Shown here piece after piece: positions 26,675 through 35,339 of a stretch of 64,000 nt of DNA. Numbering within the stretch: position 1 is the stretch's first letter; each line of letters opens with the position of its first letter. This stretch comes from SHVO01 sp041905525 (lineage in GTDB: Bacteria > Pseudomonadota > Alphaproteobacteria > Rhodospirillales > Rhodospirillaceae), in contig JAYRKY010000001.1 of NCBI GenBank assembly GCA_041905525.1, positions 310,001 to 374,000 on the forward strand, written 5' to 3'. The notes beneath the pieces were generated by a model that ran no database searches, was not told the origin of the DNA, and saw nothing but the letters and a program-made list of their open reading frames with translations. The position numbers and the translations under genes were made by a program.

Positions 26675-27670
26675 ATGGCAGCTACATTACCTCAGGCATC
26701 AGCTCCGGCCTCCTCCCAGGCCGCCGACCTCGCGTCGGCCCGCCGGGTTCTGGACCATGCCCGCATGGGCCTTGAGGCGCTCGGACAAAACCTGGGCGAA
26801 GCCTTCTGCGCCGGCATCGATGTCCTGTCCAAGGTCACGGGCCGCGTCATCGTCTCGGGTGTGGGTAAAAGCGGCCATGTCGGGCGCAAGATCGCCGCGA
26901 CCTTGGCGTCGACCGGTACGCCCGCCTTCTTTGTTCACGCCGGGGAAGCCAGCCACGGCGACATGGGCATGATCGCGCCCGGCGACGCCGTCATCGCGAT
27001 TTCCAATTCGGGCGAGGCGGGCGAACTGCGCGATGTTGTGGCCTATACGCGCCGCTTCGGCATTCCCCTCATCGCCATCACCAGCCGTGCGCAATCGACC
27101 TTGGCGCAGGGCGCCGATGTCGTGCTGACCCTGCCGCCCGTCGGGGAGGCGTGCGCCATCGTCGAAGCGCCTACCACCTCGACCACACTCACGCTGGCGC
27201 TCGGCGATGCCCTCGCGGTGGCGCTGCTGGAGCGGCGCGGGTTCACGCCCGACGACTACAAGATTTTCCATCCCGGCGGTCATCTCGGGCGCAAGCTCTA
27301 CAAGGTTGAAGACCTGATGCATGGCGTGGATGAACTTCCGCTTGTCGCGCCCGATGCGCCGATGTCGGAGGTCGTGCTGGTGATGACGCAAAAGACCTTT
27401 GGCGTTGCCGGCGTGATCGACGCCCAAGGCCACTTGATTGGGATCGTCACGGACGGCGACTTGCGGCGGCACATTGCCGGCAACCTGTTCAGTCTCACGG
27501 CGGCCGATGTGATGACGCGCACGCCGAAGTTTGCTGCGCGCAACATCCTCGCAGCCGAAGCGCTGCGGCGCATGAATGAATGGAAGATCACGTCCGTTTT
27601 CGTGGTGGACGACTATAAGCCCGTTGGCATCTTGCGCATGCATGATGTCCTGAGAGCGGGCGTGGCATGA
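26675..27670 (+). CDS. kdsD: Arabinose-5-phosphate isomerase (KpsF/GutQ family)
   Basis: 331 residues. Converts ribulose-5-phosphate to arabinose-5-phosphate, the first step to Kdo for LPS. The start MAATLPQASAP at 26675 is preferred to 26627. The SIS sugar-isomerase domain (about residues 30-190) has VSGVGKSGHVGRKIAATLASTGTPAFFVH and ISNSGEAGEL. Two CBS domains follow (about 200-331) with DLMH, IVTDGDLRRHI and DVMTRTP. The stop overlaps lptC (ATGA). Its place ahead of lptC-lptA-lptB ties Kdo supply to LPS transport, as in other Proteobacteria. Confidence 0.95.
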   Translation: MAATLPQASAPASSQAADLASARRVLDHARMGLEALGQNLGEAFCAGIDVLSKVTGRVIVSGVGKSGHVGRKIAATLASTGTPAFFVHAGEASHGDMGMIAPGDAVIAISNSGEAGELRDVVAYTRRFGIPLIAITSRAQSTLAQGADVVLTLPPVGEACAIVEAPTTSTTLTLALGDALAVALLERRGFTPDDYKIFHPGGHLGRKLYKVEDLMHGVDELPLVAPDAPMSEVVLVMTQKTFGVAGVIDAQGHLIGIVTDGDLRRHIAGNLFSLTAADVMTRTPKFAARNILAAEALRRMNEWKITSVFVVDDYKPVGILRMHDVLRAGVA

Positions 27671-28377
27671 CCGAAGCCAACCGCGAGCCGGAACGTTTTT
27701 CGACCTGGACGCCCCGCGAAGCTTCCGTCGCTCAATCGGTGGCGCAGTACAGCCGTTTTGTCGGGTTGATGAAAATCGCGCTCCCGTCGCTCGCCGGGTT
27801 CTTGCTTCTGCTGGTCATCCTGCTTCCCCAGCTGCGCCGCGACGCCGATCGGTACCGCATCGATACTGAAGTCAGCGATGCGGGGGGCAGCGACGGCCTG
27901 AGCATGAGTAACGCGCGCTATTTCGGCACCGATGATGAAGGCCAGCCTTACTCCGTCATGGCCAGCGGGGTACGCCAGCGCCCCGACAATCAAGACACGA
28001 TCGAGCTGAACGCGCCCTCGGCTGAAATCAGCCTGAAGGACGGCAAATCGCTCTCCGCCAAGGCCGACGCGGGCCTCTATAACCGCGGCGGCCAGAAACT
28101 CGATTTGTCCGGCAACGTGGATGTGGGGGAAGCGAACGGCTACCGCTTCAAAACCGGATCCGCTCTCGTCAATCTCGATGCCGGAACCGCAAGCGGCAAG
28201 GAACCGGTCACCGGTGAAGGGCCGTTGGGTACGCTCGAAGCCCAAGACGGGTTCACGCTTACCGACCGCGGACGGAATGTACAATTCAATGGAAAGTCAC
28301 GGCTTGTGCTGAACAGTAAGGCCACCGCGAAGGCCGATAAACCGGCGGACGAGAAACCGGCGGGAGCGAAACGATGA
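27667..28377 (+). CDS. lptC: LPS export system protein LptC
   Basis: 236 residues. A bitopic inner-membrane protein that passes LPS from LptBFG to LptA. One membrane helix (about residues 38-55, IALPSLAGFLLLLVILLP) is followed by a periplasmic beta-jellyroll with SMSNARYFGTDDEGQPYSV and an OstA-like core (NAPSAEISLKDGKSLSAKADAGLYN). The C-terminal 20 residues are a Lys/Ala/Pro-rich tail. Overlaps kdsD at its start and lptA at its end, four bases each. Confidence 0.92.
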   Translation: MTEANREPERFSTWTPREASVAQSVAQYSRFVGLMKIALPSLAGFLLLLVILLPQLRRDADRYRIDTEVSDAGGSDGLSMSNARYFGTDDEGQPYSVMASGVRQRPDNQDTIELNAPSAEISLKDGKSLSAKADAGLYNRGGQKLDLSGNVDVGEANGYRFKTGSALVNLDAGTASGKEPVTGEGPLGTLEAQDGFTLTDRGRNVQFNGKSRLVLNSKATAKADKPADEKPAGAKR

Positions 28378-29267
28378 GAGCCCGCCACCTCCTTCTCGCC
28401 GCCTTGTGCGCGGGATTCGCGGCGCCCGCCGCCGCCCAATCGCTCTCGTTCCTTCCGAAGAACTCCGATCAACCGATCGTGGTCGATGCCGAGCGCGGCA
28501 TCGAAGTGCAGCAGGACAACAAGCGTGTCATCGCGCGCGGCAACGCCAAGGCGACGCAAGGCGAAGTGAGCATCGTCGGCGACGAGCTGATTGCCTATTA
28601 CCGCACCGGAGATGGCGGCGGCGAGGAAGTTTACCGCGTCTTCGCGGTCGGCAACGTCACCATGCGCTCCGCCGAAGAGACCGCGACCGGGACCTCGGCG
28701 GTGTACGATTTCGACAAGGGCGTCCTTGTGCTCGAGGGCAATCAAGTCCGCCTTGCCAACGCCGACGGCACGGTCAGCGCACAGAAGGCTCTGCAATATT
28801 GGGCCAGCGAACGCGTCGCCGTGGCCGAAGGCAATGCGGTCGCCGAGGACAGCGAGAAGCGGCGCGTCTACGCCGACAAGCTGGTGGCGTTCTTCCGCGA
28901 CGAACCGGCAGCGAGCGCAAAAGGCGTCGCCGCCGCGGCGCGCGGGCGCGGCGACATCACCTACATGCAAGGCTTTGGGAACGTGCGCGTGGAAACGCCG
29001 CGCGAAACGGCGCGGGGTGAACGGGCGACATACAATGTTCAAACCGGGGTCGTGACCCTCGACGGCAACGTCAAGCTCACGCAGGACAAGAATATCCTCA
29101 GCGGCGGCTTCGCCGTCGTCAACGTCAAGGGCGGACGTAGTGCGGTGTACGGAAGCGCGAAGGAAGCCGGACTTGCCGGTACGCGCGAGAATACCCGCGT
29201 CAGCGCCTTGATCGCGCCCAGTTCGCGCCCGCCCGAGCCGGCCACCACCGTGAAAGCTAAACCATGA
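28374..29267 (+). CDS. lptA: LPS transport periplasmic protein LptA
   Basis: 297 residues, longer than E. coli LptA (185) but usual for Alphaproteobacteria. The signal peptide is MRARHLLLAALCAGFAAPAAA, cleaved before QSLSFLP. The OstA/LptA repeats follow: PIVVDAERGIEVQQDNKRVIARGNAKATQG near residue 33 and a second copy of the same fold ending QTGVVTLDGNVKLTQDKNILSGGFAVV (about 220-250). A Pro-rich tail closes it. It forms the periplasmic bridge for LPS. Overlaps lptC and lptB by four bases each. Confidence 0.93.
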   Translation: MRARHLLLAALCAGFAAPAAAQSLSFLPKNSDQPIVVDAERGIEVQQDNKRVIARGNAKATQGEVSIVGDELIAYYRTGDGGGEEVYRVFAVGNVTMRSAEETATGTSAVYDFDKGVLVLEGNQVRLANADGTVSAQKALQYWASERVAVAEGNAVAEDSEKRRVYADKLVAFFRDEPAASAKGVAAAARGRGDITYMQGFGNVRVETPRETARGERATYNVQTGVVTLDGNVKLTQDKNILSGGFAVVNVKGGRSAVYGSAKEAGLAGTRENTRVSALIAPSSRPPEPATTVKAKP

Positions 29268-30046
29268 CGCCCGACACGGCGCCCACGCGCATCACCAGTA
29301 CGTCCAACGACAGCGGCGTCCCCGGCTCGGGGATTGCTGTTCGCGGTCTGGCCAAGACATTCAAAAGCCGCCCCGTCCTTCGTGACGTGAACCTCAGCGT
29401 TCAGCGCGGCGAAGCCGTCGGCCTTCTCGGCCCCAACGGCGCCGGAAAAACCACATCGTTCTACTGCGTCACCGGCCTCATCACGCCGGACAAGGGGCGG
29501 ATCTATCTCGACGGTCAGGACATCACGCCGCTGCCGATGTACCGCCGCGCGCGTCTCGGGATCGGTTACCTCCCGCAGGAAGCCTCGATCTTCCGGGGGA
29601 TGTCGGTCGAGGGGAACATCCGCGCCGTCGCCGAAGTTGTTGAGCGCGACAAGGCCGCACAGGACGCGCTGGTCGAAGCGCTGCTGAGGGAATTCTCGAT
29701 TGAGCACTTGCGCCGCAGTCCGGCCCTCGCATTGTCGGGCGGCGAACGCCGCCGCTGTGAAATTGCCCGCGCGCTGGCCTCGCGTCCCAGCTTCATCCTG
29801 CTGGATGAACCGCTCGCCGGCATCGATCCCATCGCGGTCGGTGAAATCCGCGAGATGGTTTCGCACCTCAAGGACCGCGGTCTCGGCGTGCTGATCACGG
29901 ACCACAACGTTCGCGAAACGCTCGATATCATCGACCGCGCCTACATCCTGCATGAAGGCACGGTTTTGATGGAGGGGCGTCCCTCGGAGATCGTCGCGCA
30001 CGAAGGCGTGCGACGCGTCTACCTCGGAGAGCGTTTCAGTCTGTAA
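29264..30046 (+). CDS. lptB: LPS export ABC transporter ATPase LptB
   Basis: 260 residues. Powers LptBFG, and could also serve the second LptF/LptG pair at 45.6-48.0 kb. Walker A GPNGAGKTT at residues 56-64, signature LSGGERRR, Walker B FILLDEPLAGIDP and the switch His in ITDHNVRETL are all present. The first 22 residues (Thr/Ser-rich) are an extension not usual for LptB; no internal ATG or GTG gives a shorter start before the conserved strand. rpoN begins 20 bases downstream. Confidence 0.96.
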   Translation: MTPDTAPTRITSTSNDSGVPGSGIAVRGLAKTFKSRPVLRDVNLSVQRGEAVGLLGPNGAGKTTSFYCVTGLITPDKGRIYLDGQDITPLPMYRRARLGIGYLPQEASIFRGMSVEGNIRAVAEVVERDKAAQDALVEALLREFSIEHLRRSPALALSGGERRRCEIARALASRPSFILLDEPLAGIDPIAVGEIREMVSHLKDRGLGVLITDHNVRETLDIIDRAYILHEGTVLMEGRPSEIVAHEGVRRVYLGERFSL

Positions 30047-30065
30047 GGCGGGGTGACGTAACGAC

Positions 30066-31568
30066 ATGGCGCTCTCGCCGCGGCTAGACCTCAGACAGAC
30101 GCAAAGTCTCGTTATAACGCCGCAGCTCCAGCAGGCGATCAAGCTGCTGCAGCTGTCGTCGCTGGAGTTGGCCGAATATATCGAGCAGGAGCTCGAGTCC
30201 AATCCGCTGCTCGAGACGGAGGACGGCGCCGAGCTCGCTGCGCTGGAGGAAAGCGCCGGCAACGCCGACGATCGCGGCGACGACAATTTGTCGGTCGTCG
30301 ACTCGCTGGACGGTCAAAGCGAAGCGCCCCTCGATGTCGAAGCGGCGGTGGAAGATAACGAGCCGGGCCTCGGCGATGACATGCGTACGCCCATGGATAC
30401 GGCGAACGCCGAGAACTGGGGCGCGAGCGGCGGCGACGGCGAGCGGCCGGACCTCGAGGCTATGGTTGCCGATGTGCCGGACCTGCGCAGTCACCTTGTC
30501 CAGCAACTCAATTTCGCGTTCGGCGATGCCAAGGATCGCTTCGTCGGTCTCTACTTGATCGACCAGCTGGACGAAAGCGGCTACTTGCGCCTGTCCACCG
30601 AGGACGCCGCCGCGCAGCTCGGCGTGCCGCCGGAAACCATCGCGCGCCTTCTATCCAAGATGCAGCGCTTCGATCCCACCGGGATCTTTGCGCGCGATCT
30701 TAAGGAATGCCTGCGCCTGCAGCTCGAGGATCGAGACCGCTACGACCCCGCCATGGCGACGTTCGTCGAGAACCTCGAACTCCTGGCCGCCCGCGACCTC
30801 AAAAAGCTGCAATCGGTCTGCGGCGTCTCGGTTGAGGATTTGCACGACATGATCGCCGAGGTGCGCGCGCTCGATCCGAAGCCCGCGTTACGCTTCGAAC
30901 GGACCACGAGTAATACTGTCATTCCGGATGTGATCATGTCGCCCCGCCCGGACGGCGGCTGGCGGGTCGAGCTGAACGCGGACACGCTTCCGCGCGTCCT
31001 TGTGAACCGCAAATACATGGCCGATATCACGCGCGCCTCGGCCAGCAAGGCCGACAAGGCGTTCCTGACAGAAAAACTCCAGTCCGCGAACTGGCTCGTG
31101 AAGGCGCTGCATCAGCGCGCCGAGACCATCCTCAAGGTCGCGAGCGAACTGGTGACGCAGCAGGAAGAGTTCTTCCGCCATGGGGTGACGCATCTGCGCC
31201 CCTTGATCCTGCGCGACGTCGCCGAGGTCATCGAGATGCACGAAAGCACCGTCAGCCGCGTGACGACCAACAAATATATGGCCACGCCCCGCGGGATCTT
31301 CGAGCTGAAGTATTTCTTTACGCAAAGCCTGCCGTCCGCCAGCGGCGCGGAAGCGCATTCGGCTGAAGCAGTCCGCCACCGCATTAAGGTGCTGATCGAC
31401 GGGGAAGCGGCCGGCGATGTGCTGTCCGACGACAGGATTGTCGAGATCCTGCGGGCGGACGGCGTTGAGGTCGCCCGCCGCACGGTCGCCAAGTATCGGG
31501 ATTCGCTCAATATTCCCTCTTCGGTGCAACGCCGGCGCGATAAATCCCTCGGCATATCCCTGCGTTAA
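30066..31568 (+). CDS. rpoN: RNA polymerase sigma-54 factor
   Basis: 500 residues. Directs polymerase to -24/-12 promoters of nitrogen and other activator-dependent genes. Region I is the glutamine-rich start (LDLRQTQSLVITPQLQQAIKLLQLS), an acidic region II follows (about 55-135), then the core-binding domain and the C-terminal DNA-binding domain with the RpoN box ARRTVAKYRDSLNIP near residue 475. The position downstream of lptB and upstream of ptsN is the standard proteobacterial arrangement. Confidence 0.97.
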   Translation: MALSPRLDLRQTQSLVITPQLQQAIKLLQLSSLELAEYIEQELESNPLLETEDGAELAALEESAGNADDRGDDNLSVVDSLDGQSEAPLDVEAAVEDNEPGLGDDMRTPMDTANAENWGASGGDGERPDLEAMVADVPDLRSHLVQQLNFAFGDAKDRFVGLYLIDQLDESGYLRLSTEDAAAQLGVPPETIARLLSKMQRFDPTGIFARDLKECLRLQLEDRDRYDPAMATFVENLELLAARDLKKLQSVCGVSVEDLHDMIAEVRALDPKPALRFERTTSNTVIPDVIMSPRPDGGWRVELNADTLPRVLVNRKYMADITRASASKADKAFLTEKLQSANWLVKALHQRAETILKVASELVTQQEEFFRHGVTHLRPLILRDVAEVIEMHESTVSRVTTNKYMATPRGIFELKYFFTQSLPSASGAEAHSAEAVRHRIKVLIDGEAAGDVLSDDRIVEILRADGVEVARRTVAKYRDSLNIPSSVQRRRDKSLGISLR

Positions 31569-31597
31569 CCATTGCCCCCATGTAAGGCGGACCATTC

Positions 31598-31627
31598 TTG
31601 ACTTGGCCCGGAGCGGGCGCATATCTT
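31598..31627 (+). promoter_or_regulatory. Candidate sigma-70 promoter upstream of ptsN
   Basis: TTGACT at 31598-31603, an 18-base spacer and TATCTT at 31622-31627 lie in the 271-base gap between rpoN and ptsN. No open frame with hibernation-factor (hpf) residues is visible in that gap. Confidence 0.4.
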
Positions 31628-31839
31628 CCGCGACTTTTTTGGGCCGCCCAGGGGGTTGGCTGGCGGCCGCGCTGAAATGGGAAGCGCAAAGGCGTCCTAG
31701 GGTTCTGTGAAGCCCGGCATAAGAAAGACAAGAACAAAACTAGAGCAAGTCCGTTCGTCCCCGTCGTATGGCGACTTTGATCGTTTGAACTCTCGCACCT
31801 CGCCGGACGGCGTATGCGGGCGTGATGTAAAGGCGTGTT

Positions 31840-32301
31840 ATGGAAATTAGAGATTTGCTTCAGCCAGAGGCCGTGGTCGCCGATTTAAAGGCGCCCAACA
31901 AGAAGCAGTTGCTTCAGGAACTGGCCCGGCACGCCGCCAAGATCACCGGCGTCAACGACCGCAAAATCTTCGAAACCTTGCTCGAGCGCGAGCGCCTTGG
32001 CTCTACGGGCGTCGGCAACGGCATTGCGATCCCGCACGGAAAGCTCGCCGACTTTAAGCGCCTCTATGGCGTCTTTGCGCGTCTCGATCGTCCCATCGAT
32101 TTTGATTCGATCGACGAACAGCCGATCGATTTGGTGTTTCTGCTTCTCGCGCCTGAGGGCGCAGGCGCCGATCACCTCAAGGCGCTCGCCCGCGTCTCGC
32201 GTCTGCTGCGCGATTCCTCCATGTGCGACAAGCTGCGCGGCGCCGAGACCGCCGACGGCTTGTATATGGTGCTGACCCAGTCCGAAGCGCAGGCGGCTTA
32301 A
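31840..32301 (+). CDS. ptsN: Nitrogen regulatory PTS component EIIA(Ntr)
   Basis: 153 residues. Phosphorylated on a histidine by the nitrogen PTS (EI-Ntr, NPr); it adjusts nitrogen, potassium and envelope functions rather than sugar uptake. The active His66 sits in GNGIAIPHGK, within the fold DLLQPEAVVADLKAPNKKQLL ... LLAPEGAGADHLKALARVSRLL. Full length for the family. In most relatives hpf lies between rpoN and ptsN; here it does not. Confidence 0.95.
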   Translation: MEIRDLLQPEAVVADLKAPNKKQLLQELARHAAKITGVNDRKIFETLLERERLGSTGVGNGIAIPHGKLADFKRLYGVFARLDRPIDFDSIDEQPIDLVFLLLAPEGAGADHLKALARVSRLLRDSSMCDKLRGAETADGLYMVLTQSEAQAA

Positions 32302-32358
32302 ACCGCTTCCGCGTCCGCGCCGCCTCGGGTACCCTTTTTGCGGAAAGCGGGGCGCCTC

Positions 32359-32664
32359 ATGATCAAACTCGTTACTGTCCTTGCCGCGATGCTGATCGCT
32401 TCGTCCGCGGGCGCGCAGAGCGCTCCCAAGGCGGCCGACCCGCTGCAGGAAATCTGCACCGGATTCCTCGCGCAGAGCGGCGCGGGTATCGCCGGCGATC
32501 AACAAAAATTGTGCTCCTGTCTTGTCAGCGAGACGCAACGCCAGCTGACGCGGCAGGAGATGGAAATCTATAACAAGGCGACCACCAGTGGGGCCGCCCC
32601 GCCGCCCGCGATCATGAATAAGGTGATGAACGTCGCGACGCTCTGCCTGACGCAGGCGCGTTGA
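32359..32664 (+). CDS. Small secreted protein, unknown function
   Basis: 101 residues from ATG 32359 (GGGG-type site upstream; a TTG at 32338 would add seven). The signal peptide MIKLVTVLAAMLIASSAGA is followed by a mature protein of about 80 residues with four Cys: one in EICTGFL, a CSC pair in KLCSCLV and one in ATLCLTQ. This suggests two disulfides in the periplasm. I do not recognise the family. It converges on the TonB-domain lipoprotein, whose stop directly abuts it. Confidence 0.7.
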   Translation: MIKLVTVLAAMLIASSAGAQSAPKAADPLQEICTGFLAQSGAGIAGDQQKLCSCLVSETQRQLTRQEMEIYNKATTSGAAPPPAIMNKVMNVATLCLTQAR

Positions 32665-33405
32665 TCACTGACGGCCGAGGCGGAAGGCGAGGGTGAATTT
32701 GAAGCCCGACGCCGAGATCGGCCGGCCGTTGGCGTCCAGCATGGGCGTGAATCGCCACTCTTTAAAACTCTCCAGCGCCGCCTGATCGAACACGCGCGCC
32801 GGTGTCGACGTCGCCACGCGGGCGTCGGTCACGGCGCCCGTTGCGTCCAGGCTGTAGGCGATTTCGACGTCGCCCTCGATTTTCTGCTGGTACAGCGAAG
32901 GTGGATAATTTGTGGGCGTGCGATAAACGGGCTGCGGATCCTTGCCGCGGCGCATTTCGATCCCGCGGGAGACCTCGACGGCTTGGTCGGTCGCCGTCAA
33001 TGTATCCCCAGACTCTTCGGCCAGCTTGATCAGGAGCGTGCGCCGGGGTTGCAATTTCTTCTCATCCTGGCCGGCCGCTGCGCGCATCGCGATCTCTTGC
33101 TTCATGGCCGAGATCGCGCCGCGCGTGTTGCCCGACGCAAGTGTGTTCTCCGAAATCGCCTGCACGAAATAAAGTGTGTCCGGCGCCTTGTCCCCGAGGG
33201 CCTCGCGCGCAACGGCCAGTCCCTTCTGCGACAACTCCACGCCTTTTTTGAAATTCTTCGCGCCGTACGCGGCTTGCACTTGGCTGCGCAGTTCTTTGAC
33301 CTCGCGTTTTCCGTCGTCACAGGCTGAGAGAGCGGCACACAGCGCGAGCGCCGCGGCGAACGCGCGTGCGGCATTGCGAAAGGCGGTGTGTGTCGGCGTT
33401 GGCAT
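32665..33405 (-). CDS. Lipoprotein with TonB-type C-terminal domain
   Basis: 246 residues. A lipobox LSAC at about residues 26-29 follows a hydrophobic signal, so the mature protein is probably lipid-anchored. Residues about 35-120 look like a TPR-like helical region (GVELSQKGLAVAREALGDKAPDTLYFV). The C-terminal 80 residues carry the TonB-C fold: PPSLYQQKIEGDVEIAYSLDATG, with FDQAALESFKEWRFTPML. Proteins of this type need not be energy transducers; no ExbB/ExbD lies nearby. Confidence 0.75.
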   Translation of the reverse strand: MPTPTHTAFRNAARAFAAALALCAALSACDDGKREVKELRSQVQAAYGAKNFKKGVELSQKGLAVAREALGDKAPDTLYFVQAISENTLASGNTRGAISAMKQEIAMRAAAGQDEKKLQPRRTLLIKLAEESGDTLTATDQAVEVSRGIEMRRGKDPQPVYRTPTNYPPSLYQQKIEGDVEIAYSLDATGAVTDARVATSTPARVFDQAALESFKEWRFTPMLDANGRPISASGFKFTLAFRLGRQ

Positions 33406-33519
33406 TTGTAACTGCGGTTATAGAGGGGGCGCAGCATAGGATTGTCGCCGCGAGTTCCATATTTTTGGTTAATTTCTCCTCCGAATTAGTACACTTCGCG
33501 TTCCTGGGGAGGAAACGTG

Positions 33520-35139
33520 ATGCTGCTGACCGGTCAGATGATGGACCGCCCGCTTCTGGTCCTGCCGCTGCTGCGCTACGCCGCCGTTCATCATGGCGAT
33601 ACGACGGTGGTCTCGCTCGGCGTGGACGGAGCGATGCACCGGACAACCTACGCTGAGACCTACGCGCGCGTGCAGCGCCTGGCGCACGCGCTGGTGCGCC
33701 TTGGCATTCGACCGGGGGATCGCGTCGCGACCCTGGCCCTCAACACCTGGCGCCACCTCGATCTCTACTTCGCCGTCGCCGGGATTGGCGCCGTCTGCCA
33801 CACCGTGAATCCGCGCCTGCCCGCCGACCAGCTCTGCTATCTGCTCAGCCACGCCGAAGACCGCCTGTTGTTCTTCGACACCTGCTTCAGCGAGCATGCG
33901 GCCGCGCTGGTCGCCGGTGTGCCGACCCTGGAGCGGGTCATAGCGCTCAGCGATGAGGCGCACGCGCCGCGCGACGCGCGGTTCGGCGATCTCCTCGTTT
34001 ACGACACCATGATCGGCCGCGAGGGCCTAGATTTCCCTTGGCCCGAGTTCGATGAAAATACCGGCGCGGGTCTCTGTTACACTTCGGGCACGACAGGTTT
34101 GCCGAAAGGCGTTCTGTACAGTCACCGGTCTCTCGTTCTGCACTCCTACGCCGCCGCCGCCAGCGGGGTCGCCAGCGCCGACGACGTGATGATGCCGGTG
34201 GTGCCCATGTTTCATGTCAACGCCTGGGGCATCCCGCACGCTGCGCCGCTCATCGGCGCGCCGCTTGTGTTTGGCGGGCCGGCGTTCGATGGGCCGCGGC
34301 TGTTCAACCTCATGGACGCCGAAGGCGTCACATCGGCGCTCGGCGTGCCGACGGTGTGGCAAGGCCTTGTCGCCGAAATGCGCGCGCGGGGCCGGCGTCC
34401 ACAGGCCCTGCGCCGCCTGGTTGTCGGCGGCGCCGCCGTGTCAGAGGCGATGATCCGGGCCTTCGAGGACGATTTCGGAGTCGAGGTCTGTCACGCCTGG
34501 GGCATGACCGAGACGACGCCGCTCGGGGTGGTCAATCGTCCGAAGGGGCGGTTCAAGACAGCCCCGCGCGACATCCAGGTCCGCCAGAAACTGAAACAAG
34601 GGGTGGGCGTCTACGGGGTGGATCTTCGTATCGCCGACGACGAGGGCCGGGTTCTGCCCCACGACGGCGTCGCGCAAGGACATATCCAGGTGCGCGGACC
34701 CTGGATCATAAAGTCCTACTTCAAGGAGGATCACTCGCCCCTGACGCCGGATGGCTGGTTTGACACGGGGGACATTGGAACCATCGACCCCGACGGTTAC
34801 ATGGAGATCACGGACCGGGCGAAGGATGTCATCAAGTCCGGCGGCGAGTGGATTAGTTCGTCGATGCTGGAAAACGCGGCCCTCGGCCACCCTCAGGTTG
34901 CCCAGGCCGCGGTCATCGGTGTGCCGCACGCAAGGTGGCTGGAGCGGCCGCTTTTGATTTGTGTGCCGAAGGGTGAGCCGCCGACGCTGGAGCAGGTCAA
35001 CGCCTACCTCTCGACTCGCCTGCCCAAATGGTGGCTGCCGGACGCCCTGGAGTGCGTCGAGGCCCTGCCCATCGGTCCCACGGGCAAAATCCTCAAAACC
35101 AAGCTGCGCGAACGCTTCAAGGACATCCGCTTAGGGTAA
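33520..35139 (+). CDS. Medium/long-chain acyl-CoA ligase (AlkK-like)
   Basis: 539 residues; ATG 33520 sits 7 bases after GGGGAGG (33506-33512). Activates fatty acids to acyl-CoA through acyl-AMP. The ATP motif YTSGTTGLPKGV lies near residue 190, the WGMTETTP block near 327, the hinge TGDIGTIDPDGYMEITDRAKDVIKSGGEWIS near 415, and the C-terminal lysine in PIGPTGKILKTKLR. The overall pattern is that of AlkK/FadD-like medium-chain ligases. A hairpin terminator follows directly. Confidence 0.9.
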   Translation: MLLTGQMMDRPLLVLPLLRYAAVHHGDTTVVSLGVDGAMHRTTYAETYARVQRLAHALVRLGIRPGDRVATLALNTWRHLDLYFAVAGIGAVCHTVNPRLPADQLCYLLSHAEDRLLFFDTCFSEHAAALVAGVPTLERVIALSDEAHAPRDARFGDLLVYDTMIGREGLDFPWPEFDENTGAGLCYTSGTTGLPKGVLYSHRSLVLHSYAAAASGVASADDVMMPVVPMFHVNAWGIPHAAPLIGAPLVFGGPAFDGPRLFNLMDAEGVTSALGVPTVWQGLVAEMRARGRRPQALRRLVVGGAAVSEAMIRAFEDDFGVEVCHAWGMTETTPLGVVNRPKGRFKTAPRDIQVRQKLKQGVGVYGVDLRIADDEGRVLPHDGVAQGHIQVRGPWIIKSYFKEDHSPLTPDGWFDTGDIGTIDPDGYMEITDRAKDVIKSGGEWISSSMLENAALGHPQVAQAAVIGVPHARWLERPLLICVPKGEPPTLEQVNAYLSTRLPKWWLPDALECVEALPIGPTGKILKTKLRERFKDIRLG

Positions 35140-35148
35140 CAAACCAAA

Positions 35149-35165
35149 AACCCGTTTTGCGGGTT
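35149..35165 (+). terminator. Rho-independent terminator after the acyl-CoA ligase
   Basis: AACCCG (35149-35154) pairs with CGGGTT (35160-35165) around TTTTG, followed by the T-rich GTTAATTAATTTGTT. It starts about 10 bases after the ligase stop. Confidence 0.7.
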
Positions 35166-35339
35166 GTTAATTAATTTGTTACACCCTTTCCTAAGGGAGC
35201 CGTCCGCGGGGGATGGGGACCCGCGAGCCGCCAGACGGCGCAGCAGAAAGTAGGCGCATCTCGGTGCGCCGGTGCGTCGGCTGATACCGTAGGTTATGGG
35301 AGCCCACTCCTGAAAGGGTGGGTTCGAGGGACGACCAGA
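35166..35339 (+). other. Structured leader of the 573-residue gene
   Basis: An A+T-rich start is followed by at least three possible hairpins before the ATG at 35340: CCGCGGG with CCCGCG (about 35202-35225), GCGCA with TGCGC (about 35256-35271) and CCCAC with GTGGG (about 35304-35323). This could be a regulated 5' leader or a small RNA. It matches no class I can name. Confidence 0.35.
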
